A DNA stretch of 11,313 bases from Pseudomonadota bacterium (GTDB lineage Bacteria > Pseudomonadota > Alphaproteobacteria > Rhizobiales > Beijerinckiaceae). A program made the translations under genes and the position numbers. Shown in pieces: positions 7,119 to 11,313 of the stretch. The DNA lies in the NCBI GenBank assembly GCA_023452965.1, contig JAEXUU010000707.1, positions 1-11,313 on the forward strand. Direction: 5' to 3'. Within the stretch, counting starts at the first letter, position 1. Every line of letters begins with the position of its first letter. A model generated the notes under the pieces. The model saw only the letters and a program-made list of their open reading frames with translations, made no database searches and was not told the DNA's origin.

Positions 7119-8413
7119 CGCGCGACTCCGTAGCCGAGGGTGTGCGGCAGCCAGAGCGAAATCGCCGGCACATAGGTGATCAGCATCAGCACCGCGATCA
7201 GCGCCAGCACATAGGGCCAGATCTCGCGGGTGATCTCGGCGATCGAGATCTTGGCGATGCCGGCGACGACATAGAGGCAGAGGCCCACCGGCGGCGTGAC
7301 CAGCCCGATCATGATGTTGAGCACCAGGATCACGCCGAAATGCACAGGATCGACGCCGATCTTGGCGATGATCGGCAGCAGCACCGGATAGGCGATGATC
7401 ATGATGGCGATGCCCTCGATGAACATGCCGAGGATCAGCAGCACCGCGTTGATCACCAGCAGGATCACCCAGGGCTCGGAGGAGAGGCCGAGAAAGGCGT
7501 TGAGGATGGCGTTGGGGATCTGCTGCTGGATCAGCACCCAGCCAAAGGGGGCGGCGAGCGCGATGATGAACATCACCTGCGCGGTCTGGCGCGCCGTGTC
7601 CCAGAGCACGTCGAGGGTCGCCGCCCAATCGAGCTCGCGATAGACGAAGCGGCCGAGGATGAAGGCATAGCCGGCGGCGACGACCGCGGCCTCCGTCGGC
7701 GTCGCGAGGCCGGTGAAGATGACGAGCAGGATCGTTGGCGGCAGCAGCAGCGCCGGCCCGGCCTTGGCGACCGTCTTCGCGGCGACGGGCAAGGGCGGCA
7801 GCGCCTCTCCGCGCGGCAGGTTCATGTGCTTGGCCGAGACGGCGATCAGCGCCATCAGGGCCACCGCCATCAACAAGCCGGGCACAATGCCGGCGAGGAA
7901 GAGCGCCCCGACCGAGACATTGGCCAGGCTGCCATAGATGACGAAGGGAATGCTCGGCGGGATGATCGGCCCGATGGTCGAGGAGACCGCGGTGATCGTC
8001 GCGGCAAAGCGGCCGCTATAGCCGGCCTTGGTCATGGCGCGGTGCTCGATCACCCCCATGCCGGCGGCATCGGCGACCGCCGAGCCCGACATGCCGGCGA
8101 AGATCACGCTGCCGACGACGTTGACATGGGCGAGGCCGCCGCGGATCCGGCCGACGCAGAGCTGCGCGACGCCGAAGATGCGCTCGGTCGTGCCGCCAAC
8201 ATTCATCAGATTGCCGGCGAGCACGAAGAACGGGATCGCCAGCAGCGGGAACGAGGTCGTTCCCGCATAGGTGCGCTGGATGAAGATGACGAGCAGATCG
8301 GGCCCGACCGTCGCCACCATGGTGACGATGGCGACGAGGCCGAGCGCCACCGCGATGGGCAGGCCGATCAGGATGACGAAGCAGACGCCGAGCAGGATGG
8401 CGGTGATGAGCAT
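7115..8413 (-). CDS. TRAP transporter large membrane subunit (DctM family)
   Basis: The 432-residue translocation subunit that moves the substrate delivered by the periplasmic binding protein inward with a sodium or proton gradient. It is almost wholly hydrophobic, with about a dozen segments. Family blocks are SFPLLAIPFFVLAGNLMN (54-71), IFAGMSGSAVADAAGMG (104-120), GPIIPPSI (149-156), TPTEAA (238-243), GMFIEGIA (329-336) and LVTPPVGLCLYV (371-382). The ATG at 8413 gives the usual DctM beginning (MLITAILLGV). No strong Shine-Dalgarno is visible before it. With only 20 bases between it and the DctP stop, it probably depends on upstream translation. It overlaps DctQ by 4 bases. Confidence 0.95.
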   Translation of the reverse strand: MLITAILLGVCFVILIGLPIAVALGLVAIVTMVATVGPDLLVIFIQRTYAGTTSFPLLAIPFFVLAGNLMNVGGTTERIFGVAQLCVGRIRGGLAHVNVVGSVIFAGMSGSAVADAAGMGVIEHRAMTKAGYSGRFAATITAVSSTIGPIIPPSIPFVIYGSLANVSVGALFLAGIVPGLLMAVALMALIAVSAKHMNLPRGEALPPLPVAAKTVAKAGPALLLPPTILLVIFTGLATPTEAAVVAAGYAFILGRFVYRELDWAATLDVLWDTARQTAQVMFIIALAAPFGWVLIQQQIPNAILNAFLGLSSEPWVILLVINAVLLILGMFIEGIAIMIIAYPVLLPIIAKIGVDPVHFGVILVLNIMIGLVTPPVGLCLYVVAGIAKISIAEITREIWPYVLALIAVLMLITYVPAISLWLPHTLGYGVAR

Positions 8414-8433
8414 GGTCGGCGTCTGGTTCTCGA

Positions 8434-9447
8434 TCAGGCGCGGGCGGCTGCGACCAGCTTGGTCCAGCTGTTCCAGGTCTCGTCGCCCAGCGCCTTGCGC
8501 AGCTGCTCATAGGCAGGGCCCATCTTGTCGCGGAAGGGCGCGACATCCGGCCGGGTGACCGCGACGCCCGCCTTCTCCATGGCGGCGAGATTGCTCTCCT
8601 CGTTGTCGCGCACGCCCTTGCGGGCCCCGGCACCGGCCTTGGTGCCTTCCTCGCTGATGATCTTGCGCTGTTCCTCGGTGAGCTTGCCGCTCCAGACCCG
8701 CGGATTGGCGCAGAACATGATCGAGGCGTAGATGTGCCGGGTCAGGGCGATGTGCTTCTGCGCCTCGTAGAACTTCGCGGCGAAGGTGGTGCCGACCGGG
8801 TTGTCCTGGCCGTCGACGACATTGTTGGCGAGCGCCAGGTAGACTTCCTGGAAGGCGATGGTCTGGGTGCTCGCACCGAGCGCCTCGAAAGCCGCCTTGA
8901 TCGCGAGCTCGGGCGGGACGCGGATCTTCAGGCCCTGCACGTCGGCCGGTTGGTTGATCGGCCGGCGGCTGTTGGTGACGGCGCGGAAACCCCATTCCAG
9001 ATTGGAGATCCAGGTGAAGCCGGCGATCTTGAGCTGCTCGGCGATCCAGTCGCGCCCGGTGACGTCGAGCGTCTTGTGGGCGTGCTCGTAACTGTCGAAC
9101 TGGTAGGGGATGTTGATGACGCCGATCGTCTTCGACAGCGCCTCGATGTTGGCGGGGTTCAGCATCATCATGTCGATGGCGCCGAGCCGCGTCTGCTGCG
9201 CCGCCTCGACCGGCGAGCCCAGCGCATTGTTCGGGAAGATCGCGATCTTGACCTGGCCGTTGGTGCGCTCGGCGATGCGCTTGACCATCGCCTCGGCCTC
9301 GATGTGCACGGGATGGCTGGTGTCGGCCGGGTGGGTCAGCCGCAATTCGACAGCAGCGCGGGCGGGCCTGATCGCCGGCAGGCCAACAGTAAGTGCCGCG
9401 CCGGCCCCCAGCAGCGAGCGACGCGTCCACGTGATCTTCCCGACCAT
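8434..9447 (-). CDS. TRAP transporter periplasmic substrate-binding protein (DctP family), possible Tat signal
   Basis: Periplasmic receptor that captures the substrate, usually a carboxylate, and hands it to the membrane subunits. It has 337 residues. The N-terminus MVGKITWTRRSLLGAGAAL has a twin arginine (9-10), a hydrophobic stretch and an Ala-rich cleavage region near 31 (PARAAVELRL), suggesting Tat or Sec export. DctP features: ELRLTHPADTSHPVH (34-48), FPNNALGSPVEAAQQTRLGAIDM (71-93), EWGFRAVTN (151-159), and GLKIRVPP (172-179), where Arg176 is the likely carboxylate-clamping arginine. AFQEVYLALANNVVDGQDNP (198-217) follows. The start at 9447 has GGAAGGAAG about 7-8 bases upstream. An in-frame ATG at 9546 lies inside the operator palindrome and is rejected. 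It is first of the P-M-Q-SDR run, following gntR after 147 bases. Confidence 0.94.
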   Translation of the reverse strand: MVGKITWTRRSLLGAGAALTVGLPAIRPARAAVELRLTHPADTSHPVHIEAEAMVKRIAERTNGQVKIAIFPNNALGSPVEAAQQTRLGAIDMMMLNPANIEALSKTIGVINIPYQFDSYEHAHKTLDVTGRDWIAEQLKIAGFTWISNLEWGFRAVTNSRRPINQPADVQGLKIRVPPELAIKAAFEALGASTQTIAFQEVYLALANNVVDGQDNPVGTTFAAKFYEAQKHIALTRHIYASIMFCANPRVWSGKLTEEQRKIISEEGTKAGAGARKGVRDNEESNLAAMEKAGVAVTRPDVAPFRDKMGPAYEQLRKALGDETWNSWTKLVAAARA

Positions 9448-9536
9448 GGCGTTCTTCCTTCCCCGGTGATTGCAGCCGGCCGCCGGCTTTGTCCGCGGCG
9501 ACCGCACGAGCCGTCTGCGCGGCCTCACCGGAAAAG

Positions 9537-9546
9537 TTGCATGCAA
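9537..9546. promoter_or_regulatory. GntR operator palindrome before the TRAP genes
   Basis: Perfect 10-base palindrome TTGCATGCAA in the gap between gntR and dctP. On the minus strand a -35-like TTGACG lies at 9562-9557, and the palindrome begins 10 bases after it. It covers the spacer and the start of the presumed -10 region, so a bound repressor would exclude RNA polymerase. Transcription would begin near 9527, leaving a leader of about 80 bases before the dctP ATG. The -10 itself is poor (CAACTT after 17 bases), so the exact promoter is uncertain. The site matches the palindrome beside the regulator at 10411. Confidence 0.65.
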
Positions 9547-9594
9547 GAATGCGGGCCGTCAACCGCGTTCGGCGCCCAACCGAAAGATGCGGCA

Positions 9595-10368
9595 CTATCG
9601 CGAGCTGGCCCCGCCCTGCTTCTTGCCCCGTTCGGTCTCGGGCTGCGCGGCCGCCTGCTTCGCGCGCAGCGAGGCGACCAGCCCCTCGAGGCCGTTGCGG
9701 ACATGACTGCGCAGCGCCTGGCCGGCGCGGGCAGAATCGCGCGCGGTCAGCGCATCGAGGATCTGCTGATGCTCCTCGATCGCGGTCCGCCAGCGTGTCG
9801 GCCAGAGATTGGAGGAGAAACGGGCGCGATCGACCCTGAGCGCCAACAGCTCCCAGACCCAGAGCAGGATCGAATTGCCTGAAAGCTCGACGATCCGGCG
9901 ATGGAAAGCCTTGTTGGCTTCGAAGTAGCCGGGGAGTTCGTCGCGGGCGTGGTGCAGCAGCATGCGATAGTGCAGCATGCCGATCTCGGCTACGGCCTCA
10001 TCACTGATGTTCTTCGCCGCCAGCTCGCCGGCGAGGCCCTCGACCACCGTCACGACCTCGATCAGCGCCACGACCTCGTCGAGATCGAGCTCCGAGACCA
10101 CGGCCGAGTGATTGGGCAGAGCCCGCAGCAGGCCGTCCTGGATCAGCGTCTTGATCGCTTCCCGCACAGGGGTGCGCGAGATCGCCAGCTGATCGCAAAG
10201 CTCGCGCTCGTTCAGCTTGGTCCCCGGCGCCAGCACGCCGGTAACGATCAGATTGCGCAGCCGTGCGACGGTGTTGCCGTGCAGATGGCCCTTGCGCTTG
10301 CCCGGCTCGGGCGGCGGCAATTGCGCGAGAAGCGCCGCGAGCGGCGTCGTATCGTCCGAAATGGTCAT
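9595..10368 (-). CDS. GntR family transcriptional regulator (FCD/FadR subfamily)
   Basis: DNA-binding repressor or activator of 257 residues that likely controls this locus. A winged helix-turn-helix occupies about 33-95: LRNLIVTGVLAPGTKLNERELCDQLAISRTPVREAIKTL, with the recognition helix SRTPVREA, then QDGLLRALPNHSAVV forming the wing. The all-helical FCD effector domain spans about 100-235, with probable metal or ligand histidines His156 (KAFHRRI), His200 (EEHQQI) and His222 (RSHV). The fourth common ligand, an Asp, is Asn152 here. A charged, low-complexity tail follows 235. The ATG at 10368 is chosen. A longer open frame continues to 11181, but only as a shadow of the cyclase gene, and its nearest upstream ATG lies inside the operator. 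No good Shine-Dalgarno is seen; a promoter candidate suggests a nearly leaderless message. It is divergent from the cyclase and upstream of the TRAP genes. Confidence 0.93.
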   Translation of the reverse strand: MTISDDTTPLAALLAQLPPPEPGKRKGHLHGNTVARLRNLIVTGVLAPGTKLNERELCDQLAISRTPVREAIKTLIQDGLLRALPNHSAVVSELDLDEVVALIEVVTVVEGLAGELAAKNISDEAVAEIGMLHYRMLLHHARDELPGYFEANKAFHRRIVELSGNSILLWVWELLALRVDRARFSSNLWPTRWRTAIEEHQQILDALTARDSARAGQALRSHVRNGLEGLVASLRAKQAAAQPETERGKKQGGASSR

Positions 10369-10375
10369 GGCCGGT

Positions 10376-10404
10376 TGTACACTCCCGTCACACTTGACGG
10401 TCAA
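10376..10404 (-). promoter_or_regulatory. Candidate gntR promoter
   Basis: On the minus strand TTGACC (10404-10399, 5 of 6) is followed by exactly 17 bases and TGTACA (10381-10376, 3 of 6). Transcription would start about at the gntR ATG, giving a leaderless or nearly leaderless message, in keeping with the lack of a Shine-Dalgarno. The weak -10 keeps confidence low. The -35 is shared with the opposite promoter. Confidence 0.35.
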
Positions 10405-10423
10405 ATTTTCTTGCATGCAAGAT
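10394..10423 (+). promoter_or_regulatory. Candidate promoter of the cyclase unit
   Basis: TTGACG (10394-10399) with an 18-base spacer to CAAGAT (10418-10423, 3 of 6). The GntR palindrome fills the second half of the spacer and enters the -10. The -35 box is one half of the small dyad TTGAC-G-GTCAA (10394-10404), whose other half is the -35 of the gntR promoter. The leader to the cyclase ATG would be about 65 bases. Confidence 0.4.
10409..10422. promoter_or_regulatory. GntR operator, 14-base perfect palindrome between gntR and the cyclase
   Basis: TCTTGCATGCAAGA is a perfect 14-base palindrome, the most symmetrical of the three copies, located between the divergent gntR and cyclase genes. It begins right after the 11 bases that follow the TTGACG box on the plus strand. 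It lies just upstream of the -35 on the minus strand. A bound regulator could repress the cyclase unit directly and adjust its own synthesis. FadR/FCD regulators commonly bind such short dyads next to their own gene. Confidence 0.7.
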
Positions 10424-10494
10424 GCCGACCCTCTACCGAGAGCCCGCCCGCAACATTTTTTTGAGGGCGGAGCCGAGCTCTGCTGGATGCTGCC

Positions 10495-11166
10495 ATGAAA
10501 ATCATCGACCTCAGCATGCCGATCGCGCCGCATTTCCGTTGGCCCGTCGAGCTTTCGATCAAGGGCGACATCGCCGCGGGTGACCAGTTCCGCGTCTCGA
10601 AGATCGCCGGCCCCTGCCATGGCTTCTCGCATGTCGACGCCGCCGCGCATTTCGTCGCGGGCGCGCCGACGATCGAGGCGACGCCGCTCTCGGAAGTGGT
10701 CGGCGCCTGCCGCGTTCTCGACCTCAGCGCCCGCCCGGCGAATGCGCCGATCGAGCCCGAACACCTTGCCGCCGCCGACCCCGGCGGAAAGGAGGGCGAA
10801 ATCCTCCTGCTCGCCGCCCATTGGAGCGACCGGCGCGACTATCAGGACAAGACCTTCTGGACAGAAGCGCCCTGGCTGACGCTCGAATCGGCGCAGTGGC
10901 TCGCGGCCCGCAAGCCGACTGCCGTCGCCTTCGACTTCCCGCAGGATTACCCGATCCGCCTGCTGCTCGAAGGCAAGGAGGTACCGAAGCCGGAGCATGT
11001 GACGCATCACGTGCTGCTCTCGCACGGCGTCACGCTGATCGAGTACGTCTGCAACACCAGTCGCCTCAGCGCGCCGCGCAACCTGTTCTCGGCAGCGCCT
11101 CTGCTGATTCCGAACGCCGACGGTGCACCCGCGCGCTTCTACGCCATCGAGGGTCTGCCGGTCTGA
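10495..11166 (+). CDS. Cyclase family metal-dependent hydrolase (kynurenine formamidase-like)
   Basis: A 223-residue protein of the cyclase family (Pfam 'Cyclase'), which includes KynB-type arylformamidases and isatin hydrolases; these use a divalent metal to cleave amides or lactams. Metal-site residues are kept: His42, His46, Asp48 and His52 in CHGFSHVDAAAHF (41-53), with further conserved His171-His172 and Glu183 (HHVLLSHGVTLIEYVCN). The classical motif H-x-G-T-H-x-D-x-P-x-H is changed at Gly to Phe44, Thr to Ser45 and Pro to Ala50, so this is a divergent branch. The start at 10495 gives MKIIDLSMPI, as in relatives; a weak GGA lies about 8 bases upstream. It is divergent from gntR under the shared operator and followed after 38 bases by an oxidoreductase. 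No kyn genes are nearby, so a tryptophan role is not assumed. Confidence 0.88.
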   Translation: MKIIDLSMPIAPHFRWPVELSIKGDIAAGDQFRVSKIAGPCHGFSHVDAAAHFVAGAPTIEATPLSEVVGACRVLDLSARPANAPIEPEHLAAADPGGKEGEILLLAAHWSDRRDYQDKTFWTEAPWLTLESAQWLAARKPTAVAFDFPQDYPIRLLLEGKEVPKPEHVTHHVLLSHGVTLIEYVCNTSRLSAPRNLFSAAPLLIPNADGAPARFYAIEGLPV

Positions 11167-11204
11167 CACGGCCCGATTCAATCCCGAACTGAAAGTCCAA
11201 GACC

Positions 11205-11313
11205 TTGAACATCGAGAACTTCTTCGCGCTCCGGCCGGATGCCGCCGGGCGTGTCGTTTCGGCCGCCCTCGTCGGTGCGGGCGAGTTCGGCGCGAGCTTC
11301 ATCGGCCAGGCCC
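11205..11313 (+). CDS. Rossmann-fold NAD(P)-dependent oxidoreductase (homoserine dehydrogenase-like), 3' end missing
   Basis: Only 36 residues are in the window. They read NIENFFALRP, then a strand and glycine loop RVVSAALVGAGEFGASFIGQA, the GxGxxG dinucleotide-binding motif (GAGEFG). This pattern fits the NAD(P)-dependent oxidoreductases with a homoserine-dehydrogenase-like N-terminus and often a C-terminal SAF domain, which occur near TRAP and CoA-transferase genes; the rest lies outside, so this is tentative. An in-frame stop at 11190-11192 and the absence of an in-frame ATG or GTG leave TTG at 11205 as the likely start, with only a weak GAAAG upstream. The 38-base gap from the cyclase gene suggests co-transcription from the gntR-cyclase promoter region. 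Confidence 0.7.
   Translation, partial: MNIENFFALRPDAAGRVVSAALVGAGEFGASFIGQA

Noticed and set aside
6995..8512. 505-residue rightward open frame opposite DctM/DctQ
   Set aside because: Its low-complexity Asp/Gly/Arg/His-rich translation is the mirror of hydrophobic membrane codons, with no recognisable fold.
9448..9546. Upstream ATG at 9546 for the DctP protein
   Set aside because: The ATG is inside the operator palindrome. The extension is arginine-rich and precedes the signal peptide, and the ATG at 9447 has a strong Shine-Dalgarno.
10435..10462. T-run (seven T, 10456-10462) after a small CTCT/AGAG hairpin in the cyclase leader, as an attenuator
   Set aside because: The stem has only four pairs and ends more than ten bases before the T-run, too weak and too far for an intrinsic terminator.
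10495..11166. Naming the cyclase gene kynB
   Set aside because: Its motif diverges from the classical one and no kynurenine-pathway gene is present nearby.
9595..11181. A 528-residue version of the GntR protein with a long N-terminal extension
   Set aside because: The extra part is the antisense of the well-supported cyclase gene and crosses the operator. The family begins at about residue 272 of it, at the ATG at 10368.
1..11313. Mobile element, tRNA, attachment site or CRISPR array
   Set aside because: No transposase or integrase motif, no tRNA-like stretch, no direct repeat series and no compositional break was seen in a read of both strands.

Overview
The window is GC-rich and densely packed. 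Codon use and gene content point to an alphaproteobacterium of the Hyphomicrobiales, perhaps Bosea-like; this is inferred from style, not from a marker gene. All genes are protein-coding. I found no RNA gene, insertion sequence, integrase, CRISPR array or origin. No non-coding stretch exceeds 300 bases; the longest is 3512-3789.

Left part (1-3511), housekeeping-like genes. The 3' end of modB and all of modC (molybdate ABC transporter permease and ATPase) run rightward with a 4-base overlap. Facing them is a PPOX-class FMN-binding protein of the DR_2398 type, then an aldo/keto reductase in the same leftward direction. These show no obvious link to the rest of the window.

Right part (3512-11313), a catabolic and uptake locus in three transcription units. 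Unit A (rightward, 3790-5778) has a class III CoA-transferase and a crotonase-fold protein that lacks both catalytic glutamates of enoyl-CoA hydratase. Unit B (leftward, 10368-5815) has a GntR/FCD regulator, the three parts of a TRAP transporter in the order P, M, Q, and an NAD-type short-chain dehydrogenase. Unit C (rightward from 10495) has a cyclase/formamidase-family metal hydrolase and the start of a Rossmann-fold oxidoreductase that runs off the window.

The units appear to be tied together by one operator. The palindrome TTGCATGCAA occurs before the TRAP genes (9537-9546) and between gntR and the cyclase (10411-10420, extended to 14 perfect bases). A one-mismatch copy, TTGCATACAA, lies before the CoA-transferase (3707-3716). 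At the first two sites the palindrome sits 10-11 bases downstream of a TTGACG -35-like box, where a repressor would block RNA polymerase. The simplest reading is that the GntR protein senses a carboxylic acid or its CoA ester. It would then derepress uptake (TRAP), hydrolysis (cyclase), oxidation or reduction (SDR, Rossmann enzyme), CoA activation (CoA-transferase) and a crotonase step. The substrate cannot be read from the sequence and the pathway may be undescribed.
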